Source of the DNA: Salvelinus alpinus
Lineage: Eukaryota > Chordata > Actinopteri > Salmoniformes > Salmonidae
Direction: 5' to 3'
Assembly: GCF_045679555.1 (NCBI RefSeq)
Contig: NC_092087.1
Location: 86,181,642-86,245,641, forward strand
DNA length: 64,000 bases
Shown here: positions 13,201 through 25,100 of the stretch, in pieces
Layout of the letters: each line of letters opens with the position of its first letter
Numbering within the stretch: position 1 is the stretch's first letter
The notes under the pieces: generated by a model
What the model was told of the DNA's origin: nothing
Seen by the model: only the letters and a program-made list of their open reading frames with translations
The model's database searches: none
Made by a program: the position numbers and the translations under genes

Positions 13201-16200
13201 CGCCACAAAGCACACACACACACACACACACAGAGGACAGGTGCAGTATATTAGTTCAATTAGACCATTTGGCCTTTTTTCACACCAATATACACATTCA
13301 GCAGACACTTTTATCAAAAGCCACTTAGTCGAGCATGGATACAGTTTATATACGGGTGATCCCAGGAATCGATCAGTGTCTAGGTATAACTGTACCATAT
13401 TCCCATCAGGCTCACAGCTCTCTGTCTCACCTTCCTGTTTCCCAGAGATCACCTCTGCATGGGAGCTGGAGAACAGGAAGTCAAACTCCACAGGAACATC
13501 TCTTACCAGGTCCTCCAGGATAGCAGCCTGCTGACTGGGGGGGGGACATGGGGAGAAATAAACACACTTTTTAAACCGCTGTTAGAGATGTATAAATCAA
13601 TGCCCCAAACCTCCCACAGATCTCTAGGGGGGAATCCTGTGCTTGACCCCCAGCTGACCCTTGAACCCTGACAAAGTGGAGGTGGAGGCTGAGGCCTACC
13701 TCTCAGGCAGCAGTCTCATGCCAGCGGTACAGAGGATATAGAGAGGAGTCTCCTTGTGTTTCTTCCTGGGGACATGGGTGGCAGCGAAGGAAAGGAGGGG
13801 GTGGAGGTAGTCACTGGCCTTGGCTGGGCTCAGCGCCATGGTGGAAATACCTGGAGAGGAAAAGGGAGAAAACAAGGAGAGAGAGAGAAGCGAGAGAGGT
13901 TAGTGATAGCTGAGTTGAGGATGAGGTAGTGGCCTTGGCTGGGGTGTAACCGGGCAGATGTACTATTTCTCTGTAAATTCTACTGTTCATTTAGTGGGAA
14001 CAAAGCAGCTGCTAACTGCTTAGCAATTGCGGTCCTACTCAGTCCCAGTGTGTTCAGGTATCAGGCCAATAGGGGGGTAATGGAAAGAATGTTGAGATAA
14101 GGAGCAGGTTGAGGACATGTGTACGTGTGGCCTGACAACATGGGAAAACAGGTAGAAACCCTCCACACTGTGTGACAACAACTAACTTCCTCTGGGGTGC
14201 CACGCCCCCACATGCTGAACATGTAGGTAACTCCCAAAATAAAGGAAACACTTGAGTAAATGAGGGACACAAAGTATACCGAAAGCAGGTGCTTCCACCC
14301 AAGTGTGGTTCCTGAGTTCATTAAGCAATTAACATCCCATCATGCTTAGGGTCATGTAGAAAAACACCCAGTTGCTCATCATTTTGTCTACCGTGGCTAG
14401 AACAAGAGGATCTCAGGGACATTGAAAGAGGGGTCCCAAAGGAGCTTAGTGGGTTTAAAGTGGGTGTGTTCAGATCTCAACCCAATTGAACACTTAGGGG
14501 AGATTCCTGGGCTGCACCTGAGACAGCGTTTTCCACCACCAACAACATCAACTGAAGGGATTTCTAATGGACGATCCCTCCAGCAGAGTTCCAGACACAG
14601 ATTGTAGAATCTGTTCTAACAGTTGTAACGGCTCAACGCCCTACTAAGACACTTTCTGCTGGCGTTTCCTGTATTTTGTCAGTTACCGGTAACTACTGTA
14701 TCTTAGCTCTCTCTGTACCAGAGGTGAAGAGGTCGAGGGGCATCTGACAGAGTAAAGACGACGTGTTTCTGCTGTGATGTGGCAACGGCAGTGGTGAGGA
14801 TAACATCCTTTTCTCCTGGTCATTCAACAGTTATGTTGTTCTCTGCTGTTGTTATTGTAGCCCCGCCCCTCACCACCCACACTCTTTCCTCACCAGGTTT
14901 GATCTTCTTGACCACAGGGTGGCGGTCGTGGTCCCTCATCTGCCTGATGTCCAGCAGGGTGTGGAGGTTTCCATGGTGGGGGGGCCAGTAGTACACATAC
15001 ACCCTGGAGCCGCTGCTGCCGCAGTCCACCACGATCCCGTAGTTTAGAGCTGCGTTGGTGACATCAGTAGCCTCCATGGTCTCCACAGATGAGAGGTATC
15101 TAGGGGTGATATAGCGGGAGATGGAGAGAGAAACATGTTAGACACCATACACTATGAATGCAGAGTCTGGGTTGACTTAGTAATAGTACAGTGCAAACAC
15201 TTTGCCTGGTGTGTTTGATTTTGTGCGTGTGTGTGTGTGTGTGTGCCTGTTTGTCTCTCGCTCTCTCTGTCATTCTGTCTGCCCGTTCATCTGACGTCTC
15301 ACTCACTTGTTGACGTGTCCCCTGTGGCGCTGGGGCCCCCAGAGCTCAGTCTGGTAGACCCCCAGGAAAACCAGGGCAGAGCAGGTGAGGAACACCAGGA
15401 AGAAGGCCCTTTGCCTGGGCACACAGCCCAGAGACAGCAAGGACACACTGCAGTACCAGGAGGCTGGCAGGCATGAGAAAGTGATCCTGGAGGAGGAGGG
15501 GAGGTTTTCATTACTTTCATAGACATAACCTACTGCAACATAACGCATGGACACGCGCAGTTATTACATTACTAGTTCTGTATAACATAACACTGTGGTA
15601 ACATTTCAAACAATCATAAACATTACACCTCTTCACCTAAACACATGCTGAAGTTCACATCCTGCATCAAGTCAATACAGCCGTCCAGTTAGTGTGTGTT
15701 GCCTCGTGGTCCTTCTGAAGAACAACCAGTTTGTGGTCCAGACGTTGTCCTTTGAGACCACTATTATACCAGTGTGCCGATTCACTTTTTGTTCTATTTT
15801 TTTTATCCTCTCTGATCCACCACCTGGTCCGGCTCCACACACACCACCCCTGGTCCAGCTCCAGACACACCACCCCTGGTCCAGCTCCAGACACACCACC
15901 CCTGGTCCAGCTCCAGACACACCACCCCTGGTCCAGCTCCAGACACACCACCCCTGGTCCGGCTCCAGACACACCACCCCTGGTCCGGCTCCAGACACAC
16001 CACCCCTGGTCCAGCTCCAGACACACCACCCCTGGTCCAGCTCCAGACACACCACCCCTGGTCCAGCTCCAGACACACCACCCCTGGTCCAGCTCCAGAC
16101 ACACCACCCCTGGTCCAGCTCCAGACACACCACCCCTGGTCCAGCTCCAGACACACCACCCCTGGTCCAGCTCCAGACACACCACCCCCGGTCCAGCTCC

Positions 16201-16360
16201 AGACACACCACCCCTGGTCCAGCTCTAGACACACCACCCCTGGTCCAGCTCTAGACATATCTCTGTATTTCGATGGATGGTTATCCTACGCGGTTAGAGA
16301 TTCGAGCTAGATTGGCTAATAACACAACCCACAAATAAAAAGTGTGTGTTACCTTGCCAT
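7284..16360 (-). CDS. entpd7: Ectonucleoside triphosphate diphosphohydrolase 7 (nine coding exons, 3' end outside window)
   Basis: Membrane-bound NTPDase of the GDA1/CD39 family, which hydrolyses nucleoside tri- and diphosphates on the luminal side of intracellular membranes. Coding exons on the minus strand: 16360-16353, 15486-15307, 15099-14894, 13850-13700, 13534-13431, 13170-13111, 10789-10638, 10134-9968, 7608-7284. All have AG/GT borders and phases that join without a stop, giving 451 codons. Visible: hydrophobic segment at about residues 30-47; apyrase region 1 with [14 protein letters not shown] near 88-101; region 2 [10 protein letters not shown] 172-181; [12 protein letters not shown] 218-229; region 4 DMGGASLQ 264-271; [10 protein letters not shown] in exon 9. 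Family members have about 600 residues, so roughly 150 C-terminal residues with the second membrane segment are missing. RRRTVG before region 4 and the neighbours favour ENTPD7 over ENTPD4. Head-to-head with slc25a28. Confidence 0.93.
8884..9113 (+). mobile_element. tRNA-derived SINE with RSg-1-type tail (SlmI-like)
   Basis: The head, from GTGGCGCAGTGGCCTAAGAC, resembles a tRNA-Leu-like D arm, followed by a B box (GGTTCAAATCC). The body is GGGCGGTGCACAATTGG, and the tail TTGTTCTTAACTGACTTGCC is the 3' end shared by salmonid SINEs and the RSg-1 LINE. It sits inside the Tc1-like transposase remnant, splitting the segment between ...GACAAC and ...GACCCTAAGCAC, so it inserted after the transposon. 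The family name is from memory. Confidence 0.85.
9323..9632. mobile_element. hAT-type MITE nested in the Tc1-like copy
   Basis: It starts CAGGGGCACACTCC and ends with TTAAGTACTTTACGCCACTG. The sequence resembles a frequent salmonid repeat with a CAGTGG-type terminus and no coding capacity. It replaces the normal 3' part of the host Tc1-like element. The hAT assignment rests on the terminus only; I did not see a clean 8-bp duplication. Confidence 0.6.
9701..9921. repeat. (ATGT)n/(TG)n microsatellite
   Basis: Tetranucleotide ATGT repeats run to about 9895, with GCATGCAT interruptions in the right half, followed by a TG run to 9921. It begins exactly at the TA target site of the Tc1-like element and ends 47 bp from the donor site of entpd7 exon 8. 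Confidence 0.97.
10790..13110. other. entpd7 intron 6 (2.3 kb)
   Basis: Intron between exons 6 and 7. Apart from the TIR-bounded stretch at about 11100-12410 and GC-rich unclassified sequence at 12650-13000, nothing coding is seen. The 12650-13000 part looks unlike the AT-rich rest and could be a transposon fragment that I do not recognise. Confidence 0.6.
11100..12410. mobile_element. Possible unclassified TIR element
   Basis: GGGAGAACCGGGACGAAAGT at about 11148-11167 recurs inverted at about 12372-12402 (GCGTTACTTTCGCCCTGGCT). Weaker inverse similarity continues inward around CTCAGAGATC and GAGCTAGAGA. A third copy of the motif (GTTACTTTCGTCCCACCC) lies at about 12054. No coding capacity is seen between the arms. 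The exact ends and any target duplication are not clear. Confidence 0.4.
13209..13232. repeat. (CA)n microsatellite
   Basis: Short CA run in the entpd7 intron between exons 5 and 6, about 40 bp upstream (in the transcription sense) of the exon 6 acceptor. Confidence 0.9.
14226..14692 (+). mobile_element. Tc1-like transposon remnant (AACTCCCAAAATAAAGGAAA ends)
   Basis: Terminal inverted repeats: GGTAACTCCCAAAATAAAGG at the left and an inverse ending TTTGTCAGTTACC at the right. A transposase remnant, [13 protein letters not shown], is readable on the plus strand near 14475-14513; it corresponds to the DLNPIEHLW block with the last catalytic acid of Tc1 transposases. The rest is deleted or shifted. 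A second copy lies at 38217-38702. It sits in the entpd7 intron between exons 3 and 4. Confidence 0.8.
15834..16257. repeat. 26-bp minisatellite, about 16 copies
   Basis: Unit CCAGACACACCACCCCTGGT plus CCAGCT. Copies differ by only a few bases (CCGGCT for CCAGCT, CCCCCGG for CCCCTGG, TCTAGACAC in the last two). The array has no stop codons in several frames, so it makes spurious open frames on both strands. It lies in entpd7 intron 1, about 100 bp downstream of the exon carrying the start codon. Confidence 0.97.
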
Positions 16361-16689
16361 ATGTCCAAGCAGCAAGACCTAGCAGCAGAGTTAGCTGGCT
16401 GTCACCTCCTCATGGTTGGGAACGTACTACGTGGACCCAGGTGTTGCTTTCCCCTGGTGATCTGGAGAGAAGGACATAGAGATTGTCAAGTCGGAAGAAA
16501 AGTCAGTCACCACGTATCCCTTCCAGTTAGTTGTGGACATGAAACATAGGTAGCTAGGCCTATCATTTGTAAATTACAGAGGCACCAAGGAACAGCCAAC
16601 TAGTTAGATGTGTTGAGTTCAAGCGGTGTCAACACGAATAGATACAGTACATGCATGTGCAATAGAAACACACGCTCCTACCTCTGCCC

Positions 16690-17830
16690 AGACTGGTCTC
16701 ATAGACTAAACATAACATAGTAAACGAAAATCCAGGCAACTCAAATTAGTATGATATGTTACGTTTGGTATGGTTACATAAGGAAAAAATGAGAGTGTGG
16801 TTGGTCAGGGTGGGCGTAGAACGCGAACTTCTAGCAACCCAAAGGTTGCGCGTTCGAATCTTATCACGGACAACTTTAGCCTCTATGAATACGTGAGAAG
16901 TAGACTCCTTTTTTGTCGTTAATATGTAGGCTCACCTTTTGTGAACAGTCCCATCACAAGTCAGAATGTTGAAGAAATTCATTTGAATGTACATTACCTG
17001 ATTTATCCTTATGTAGAAGGTAATCTGAGGCAAAATATGTACAAAGTAGTGTCATTAACTAGACTTTCCGTACGCTGGTCTGTATATCAGTTAGTATTTT
17101 CAATGCAGATGCAATTCGCACGCAACTTGCACAAAATCTCAACAATGGCCGAGTTTAACCGAAGCACAGACCGAATGTTGTCCCACGCAATCAGCTGGCA
17201 AATTTCACAAGCACTTCCAGCTGATTGTGAGGGAATGTGCTTTGGTCTATAATGTTTGGTTACATTCGGCTATTGTTTACATATGGTGCATCACGTGAAA
17301 TGCGTCAGGAGATGGAAAATACACATGACAGAACCTACCAGTGACGCAAAAACTCAGGTAAACAATTGTATTTTATTTAACAATACTTTACTGTGTACAT
17401 TTGATCCCCACTACTTCCTGGCAAAAGGGCAGCACCGACAACCTGTAAAGTAACCTCAAATACATTTTTTTATCAACATTTTGGCTTGTAGAGACTATGG
17501 AGTCTTTTTCACAGTGACTTCTTTCAAACTGATTATCAATGGAGTAAGCATGGCAACAGTTTGATGTTTAGGCAACTTTGCAACTACTTACTACCATTAG
17601 CTACTTTGCATGTTAGCTAACCCTTCCACTTACCATTTAACTTTACGCCTAACCCTAACTTCTAGCCTAGCCAACGTTAGCCACCTAGCTAACGAATTGC
17701 AATTCGTAACATATCATACGGATTGGATGATGAGCATCCACACATTATTACATACCATATTTTACTTCCCCCCCGTGTTACGTCTACCCCTGAGTCCAGG
17801 TTGCTCTGCCAACTAGTTCATCTATTATTT
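16690..17830. mobile_element. Unclassified salmonid repeat with tRNA-like segment
   Basis: ATTAGTATGATATGTTACG (about 16746-16764) and, inverted, GTAACATATCATACGGATTG (about 17706-17725) look like terminal repeats. Between them is a B-box-like GTTCGAATC after AACCCAAAGGTTGCGC (about 16838-16860), and GTTAGC/GCTAAC-rich text near 17600-17700. This wording is common in salmonid dispersed repeats. No coding region is seen and the family is not identified. Confidence 0.45.
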
Positions 17831-18114
17831 AAACAGTGTTTTACGTTATGTAAGATGTATTACTTGCCAGTAAATTGTTATCTCTACAAGCTAAACTAAT
17901 CTCAATTCACCCACTGACTGCAATTTAACAAAGAATGAATATGTGGCCTGTGCAGAGAATTTGTATTGACATAGCGATTTGGATTGACTAAAACTAGAAC
18001 AACAATACTGATAACTAACCGGCTTCCGGTGAATGCTACAGCTGTAGCCAGGTGGCTAGATATAGCCATACACTGTGACATTGTCACCGTTCCATACTCA
18101 CTTTGATACAAATT

Positions 18115-18310
18115 AACGCTGGCCGTCACGTCATACCAGTCGTTTTAATCACGGTGGATCCTACCCCTTAATCACAGATTAACAACAAAATACATTTTCT
18201 TCGAACGAGATTAATCTTCATCCAGGAAAATAAAATAAAAAGCTTTAAATCCATCAGATGACGTAGCTTCCGGTAGCCGACGTGGCCACGTCACGGAACA
18301 CGTCGCTGTC
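18115..18310. promoter_or_regulatory. Cluster of TGACGT motifs, candidate promoter
   Basis: On the minus strand: TGACGTGA at 18133-18126 and TGACGTGG at 18293-18286. On the plus strand: TGACGTA at about 18259. GACGTGGCCACGTC at 18279-18292 is a perfect 14-bp palindrome. An ETS-type CTTCCGG lies at about 18267-18273. TGACGTGG/A fits the known UPRE core bound by ATF6/XBP1 and related CREB-family factors. That the cluster drives entpd7 is inference from position. Confidence 0.45.
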
Positions 18311-19109
18311 CAATGTGCTGAATGATGCCCCCGTGTGGTGCGTGCGATTTGTACAATCATGTTTGACCAATGCATATTGATATTGGTCCGTTTAAAATCT
18401 ATAGCTGTTATGTATCTTTTGATGTATATTATTTATCTGCATACATTTACATTCTTGCATCGCTTCCATTGCATGCACTGCATGCACAGTGAGCCTGTCA
18501 TGCATCATTTCACGCAGTAATTTCACAGTAGACAGAACAGTGACGACCTTCGAAGCCAATGTTGGGGACACATTTTAATATAACTAAACCCTATGCGCAA
18601 TAAGCGCTGATGCATGTCATTTGAATCAAATGATTGACCTTGGTGGTGATTACACATGCCCTGGATTCGGAAACTCACTACAGTAAAACATGTGACTGCT
18701 GTGGTTACGAAGATGGAGCTTATAAAAGTGTCACTGCCACACCATTGCCAGCCTTCCACATCCCTCCCCTTTGGTCTATTCCCGCCTTATTTTATGAATA
18801 ATTACACGGCAAATCAGCCAATCGCTGGGATTCATTCCATATTTCATTAGGATTGACTGGTGAAATACACAATCATGTAACCGTTTCCGGCGTGACTCAC
18901 TGACAAGCCCTCTCCAGTCCGCCAAGTGCATTATTCCCCTTGCCGACTTTAGCCTCCCCTTGAGCCACAGTGTCGGTCTGGTGGGGCCCGTCATCCGCTG
19001 GAGCTACCCTCGACAACCCTCAAGAGATTGGCGGCGAAAGTGTCGACTTTGAGAAGAGGAGACACCGAGGAATAACCGCGCAACTTGGACTTTACTATAT
19101 CGTCTCTGC

Positions 19110-22100
19110 ATGGAAGCGAATGGTTTCGTGTCCAGGCGGGTGGACACACCAAGCGTCGATGCCGGGGTTACTGCTGGAGCTGCAGGGGCAGACATTCGAT
19201 GGCTCGGCGGGAGGATTTTGGATGCTACGGAGGGGTTTGTTGGTGGTCTGTCACCGCCACGGATAACAGCGGAACCGGACTTTACTGCGGTGTTGCAACT
19301 CCGAGCAGCCCCAGAGCCCACGGTGGCTGCTACGGAGACCGAAATAGACTACGAGGGGCTCCCCCAGGGTGTAGCCACCAGTACACACATGTTAGCCGGC
19401 GCCGTGGCTGGCATCATGGAACACTGCCTAATGTATCCCATCGACTGTGTTAAGGTAAAAGAACAAAGGTTAAATAAAAAAACGAATTACTTAATGACAA
19501 AGTCAACATGAAAAATTAGCCTTTAGCCAGGCGCTTGATTGCTATTGTGTAACTAAGCTTGTAACGTCAGTTACCGGTGTCTGGGGCTAACTTAGCTGTT
19601 CACAATTATTCCAGAATGGAAAGAGGGGAGGAATAGTTAGCTAACTAATTATGTAGATACATCACGTCTGCACACAAGTGTTGCTAAAATAACACATATA
19701 CACATTCCCCAGTGACATGTACGTTGTCAGAGGAGCCACCATCAGTTGTTTAAATTGCTAACTAAGTTAGTTATGTTTGTTAGCAAATCGTGTTATTCAG
19801 AATCTCAGCCGTTGTTGACATAAATTCCGTTGGTAGGCCCAAGCCTGAGCTCGAGTAGGTTGCTAACTAGCGACGGTGAAAGTGACATGTCGCAAAATAA
19901 TGATCTAGGCTGCTCGTTTGTTCTTTTTCAATGTAGTCGTACTTTTAAACCAAGGTTAATCATTACCCGCGCTAGCTAACTTCCTAATGTTAGCTGACCG
20001 ACAGCGCGCTAGCACACGACAGGAGCCAGCCAGGTTACGTCACAAATATGTATATTGAGAAGTGTGTAATGAAACGTTAGCTACCTAACCAAGTATCACA
20101 CGAAGTGCTCTTATGTACCTATGTAGGGCCTAGTTAGTTGTACACACTTGCCTCACACTGTATGCATCCCTAGTCTCCCAACTATAATGCATTGAAGCTT
20201 GTCTATCTAACTATATGACACAGGTTTGTTTTGGAGCAGCAACACTAGCTAATACTATAAAGGCACATACAGTTGTTATGGTTGTCATCAAATCCATATT
20301 TGTAGCGAGCTAGGCTAGATCACTGCATAATCACCACTTTGTTTCATAATCCTCGAGGAGAAGTGAAAGTATTTGGTTAGTGTTGGTTAAAGTGTATGTT
20401 GGTCACAAGGCCCTGGATTGGAGATACTCAATAGACTCCTCTGTCTACTCACTGATGTCAGTTGGGCTGATGTTGTTGCACATGATTAGAAGCTTTTACT
20501 TGAGTTATTACTGTCTTGTTTTGCACACTTTGTACAAAATAATAAAATGCAGTACTACAGGATATTTCTTAACGTAGCTCTTTATTAGCTAGCTATAACT
20601 GGCATGTTCACATATCGCCAACCAGGTTCAAACTGACCATCACCTAACCATTTGGGTGGTCTTAACCAATCATAGCACAGTATGATATGGCGGTAAAATG
20701 CATCCAATTACAATTCAGTATGTTTACACATATGAATATTACAATTACCACTGGAGGGTTCACTGAAACAGAACTGCAGATAAATATAGCTATTTTATAG
20801 AATGGATACCATTGATTCTCAACTCAACATGGAGTTTTGGTTCATCCTATGCATATTTGCATAGCTAGGTTGTGTATCTGAACTTTGTCCAGCCACTGAC
20901 TGATCCAACTAGTTTGAGTTTAAACAGGGTTTGGCACCTGTTGGCTGTCCTCACCCCTGACCTCTCACCACCTGGACAGATTAATAGGTTGTAGGGTGAG
21001 AATGAGAACCTCAGCTGAACACCTATAACCTCTGTTACCTTCTAATCCTGCCCCATACTATCATGATACACACATACCCTTTGGTCTAGAATACCTAGTG
21101 TTTTCAGAAAGAACAGGAAGTAGCCAGCCAAATAGAAAAAGTTGTATGCTACTTTGGTGGCCTCTGGTATTGTACATTCTAATGCTAGATTGTATTTTCA
21201 ACCAGCATCTGTCATGAAATAACTTCGTTTTTTATGGTGTTAGTTTCATCAGCTGCTGTACAATATGATATAAAACACAGGGAAACAAAATATTTTGACT
21301 GCGCTGGCCCTTTAATAAAGAATCCTGTAAGAGTCTGACTTCCACGGGCTTCAAGCTTCCACCCCTGTCCTGTACAACCATGGTACACCCATACATACCC
21401 TTTGGTCTAGAATACCCCTGTCCTATACAACCATGGAACACCCATACATACCCTTTGGTCTAGAATACCCCTGTCCTGTACAACCATGGTACACCCATAC
21501 ATACCCTTTGGTCTAGAATACCCCTGTCCTGTACAACCATGGTACACCCATACATACCCTTTGGTATAGAATACCCCTGTCCTGTACAACCATGGTACAC
21601 CCATACATACCCTTTGGTCTAGAATACCACTGTCCCATACTACCACTGTGTACCATGGTCTCTGCTTTTGGCCCTGGGCAGTCTTGCCTTAAGGCAGTTA
21701 TTCATGGTGAAAGATTTGTAGCCCCCCCTTGGCTTATTCCACATTTTGTTTTGTTACAGACTGAATTCAAAATTGATTTAATTATTTTATTCTCACCCAT
21801 CTACACACGATAGCCCATGTTGACAACGTGAAACATGTTCTTAGAAATGTTTGCAAATTTATTGAAAATGAAATGCATAAATATCTAATTTACATAAGTA
21901 TTCACAGCACTGAGTCAATAAATGTTAGAATGACCTTTGGCTGTAATTATAGCTGTGTGTCTTTCTTGGTAAATCTCTAAGAGCATGTGTTATTAAAAAA
22001 AAAAAATCCGTCTCAGTCAAGTTGGTTGTTTATCATTGCTAGACAGCCATTTTCAAGACTTGCTGTACATTTTCAAGATGACTTTTAAGTGAACTGTAAC

Positions 22101-25100
22101 TAGGCCACTCAGGAACATTTTTTTTATCATCTTGGTAAGCAACTCCAGTGTATATTTGGCCTTGTGTTTTAGGTTATTGTCCTGCTGAAAGGTGACTTTG
22201 TCTCTGTGTCTGTTGGAAAGCAGACTGAACTGGGTTTTCCTATAGGTTTTTGCTTGTGCTTAGCTCTATTCAGCTTTAGTTTTATCCCCCCCAAAAACTC
22301 CCTATTCCTTGCTGATAACAAGGATACCCATAACATGATGTAGCCACCACCATGCTTGAAAATATTAAGTGGTACTCAGTGCGGGATGTGTTGTGATGGA
22401 TTTGCCCCAAACTTAACGCTTTATATTATGGACACACAGTTAATTTCATTGCCACATTTTTTTTGTAGTTTTACTTTAGTGCCTTATTGTAAACAGGATG
22501 CATGTTTTGGATTATTTTTTATTCTGTACAGGCATCGTTCTTTTCACGCTGTCATTTAGGTTAGTATTGTGGAGTAACAACAAGTTTGTTGATCCATCTT
22601 CAGTTTTCTTCTATCACAGCCGTTAAACTCTGCACCTGTTTTAAAGTCACCGTTGGCCTCATGGTTAAATCCCTGAGCGGTTTCCTTTGTCTCCGGCAAC
22701 TGAGAAGGAAGTTTCTTTCTAGTGACTGGGTGTATTGATACACCATCCAAATTATAATTAATAACTTCACCATGCTCAAAGGGATATTCAATGTCTGCTT
22801 TTTTTTTTTACCCATCTACCAATAGGTGCCCTTCTTTGCGAGGCATTGGAAAACCTCCCTGGTCTTTGTAGTTGAATCAGTGTTTGAAATTCACTGCTTG
22901 ACTGAGGGACCTTACCTGTATGTGTGGGGTACAGAGACTAGGTAGTCTTTCAGAAATCACGTTAAACACTATTATTGCACATTGTTTAAGTCCATGTAAC
23001 TTTATTATGTGACTTAAGCACATGTTTACTCCTTAACGTATTGTGTCTTGCCATAACAAAGGGTCTGAATACTTACTGACTTGACATTTCAGCATTTCAT
23101 TTTTGAGTCATTTGTAAACTTTTCAAAAATATTTCCACTTTTACATTATGGGATATTGTGTGTGTGTGTGTAGGCCAGTGACACACAATCAACATTTGAA
23201 TCCAATTTAAGTTGAGGCTGTAGTACAACAAAATGTGGAAATAGTCAAGAGGTGTGAATACTGTCTGAAGGCAAGGCACTGTATTTTCACTGTTCTGACC
23301 TTTTCAGAATCAATCGTGACTGTTGCACACTTTCCTGTCACTTATTTACTAGGGAAATGTCTCAACTCATTGGGTTGTTGTGAGGCTGATAATGGTGGTC
23401 ATGGGCCAGTTAGAGTCTACTGCTTCCTCATTTGATCTGGTTTATTTTCCTAGCCCGGAGTCCTGCCTTGTTGAAACGGTGCTCTGACAGACGTCACTCG
23501 TGGTTAAATAAAGGAACTTGCGTTGGCGCTCCTTCCTTCCTCTCTCTCTCGCTGTTTCCTCCATAGATTTTCAAAATAACCATTTCCTCGTTGCTGCTGG
23601 GACCTTTTACAAGGTGTGTCACTGTCTCTCTGTGTCGCAAGTGGCAGCGTATTCCTTTTGTAGTGCCATAGGGCTCTGGTCAAAAGTAGTGCACTATTCA
23701 GGGTACAGGGTGCTGTAACACTGGCCTGTGGGTGCCATTTAGGACACACACACCCTGTTCTGAGCTGAGGAGCAGTTTCTCTCCACTGCCCGTCCGTTTT
23801 GTTCCTGTTGAATATGACCCAGGACTTCTAAAGGGCCTGCCCTTTAGCTAGAAGACAGGTCTGGCCTGTTATCTAGCTTGGCACCGTACCAGTTGGCCTG
23901 TGGGTGCTGTAATGCCGGCCTTTGGGTGCTAAAACGCCAGCCTGTGGGTGCTGTAGCGCCGGTTGACCTGAGCCTGGCATCATCGGTGTAGTTGCATGAT
24001 TTCCAGTTAGGCCCATTCAGCCACAGTACAGAAACTATTTCAGAAAGCTGCCAATAGAGAGATACTGTAATGCACTGCCAGTTTGAGGCATGATCACACT
24101 AGACCTTTAAGTGATTAACAATAAGAATCATTCTTGGTTTGAATTAATGGACGATGCTAGTAGCTTCTAAATGTGGTATTGGATCTGATAAGACCGTTTA
24201 TATTGAGGTCACTGTGACAACGAAGAGGAATGGCAGTTGCCAAGCCATGATGATCAAAGCCCCAAAACACTTGACAGCAAACCATGACGACGAGCGTTAT
24301 AACAACCATGACGACGAGCGTTATAACAACCATGACGACGAGCGTTATAACAACCATGACGACGAGCGTTATAACAACCATGACGACGAGCGTTATAACA
24401 ACCATGACGACGAGCGTTATAACAACCATGACGACGAGCGTTATAACAACCATGACGACGAGCGTTATAACAACCATGAGCTCTTGAGTTGAGTATAAAC
24501 CAACAGGAAGTGTCAGTGGCAGGCACGACGACCGCGACTTTCCTCACAAGACGACCGTGACTCTCCTCACAAGACGACCGTGACTTTCCTCACACGACGA
24601 CCGTGACTTTCCTCACACGACGACCGTGACTTTCCTCACACGACGACCGTGACTTTCCTCACACGACGACCGTGACTTTCCTCACACGACGACCGTGACC
24701 TTCCTCACACGACGACCGTGACCTTCCTCACACGACGACCGTGACCTTCCTCACACGACGACCGTGACTTTCCTCACACGACGACCGTGACTTTCCTCAC
24801 ACGACGACCGTGACTTTCCTCACACGACGACCGTGACTTTCCTCACACGACGACCGTGACTTTCCTCACACGACGACCGTGACCTTCCTCACACGACGAC
24901 CGTGACCTTCCTCACACGACGACCGTGACCTTCCTCACACGACGACCGTGACTTTCCTCACACGACGACCGTGACTTTCCTCACACGACGACCGTGACTT
25001 TCCTCACACGACGACCGTGACTTTCCTCACACGACGACCGTGACTTTCCTCACACGACGACCGTGACTTTCCTCACACGACGACCGTGACTTTCCTCACA

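Larger units (their letters stand above)
16361..19109. promoter_or_regulatory. Head-to-head intergenic region between entpd7 and slc25a28
   Basis: The two genes diverge from this 2.75-kb interval. Any non-coding 5' exon of entpd7 must lie here, upstream of the exon that carries ATGGCAAG (16360-16353). The interval contains a repeat-like block (16690-17830), CRE/UPRE-type motifs (18115-18310), and a GC-richer stretch from about 18880 that probably holds the slc25a28 start site. Transcription start sites cannot be fixed from sequence alone. Confidence 0.55.

Noticed and set aside
15667-16258. Long open frames (150-186 codons) on both strands
   Set aside because: They are by-products of the 26-bp minisatellite, which lacks stops in several frames. 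Their repeated ProProLeuVal or TrpCysVal text has no support outside the array.
24154-24492. Open frame with HDDERYNN repeats
   Set aside because: It comes from the 24-bp tandem repeat inside slc25a28 intron 1 and has no splice context or homology.
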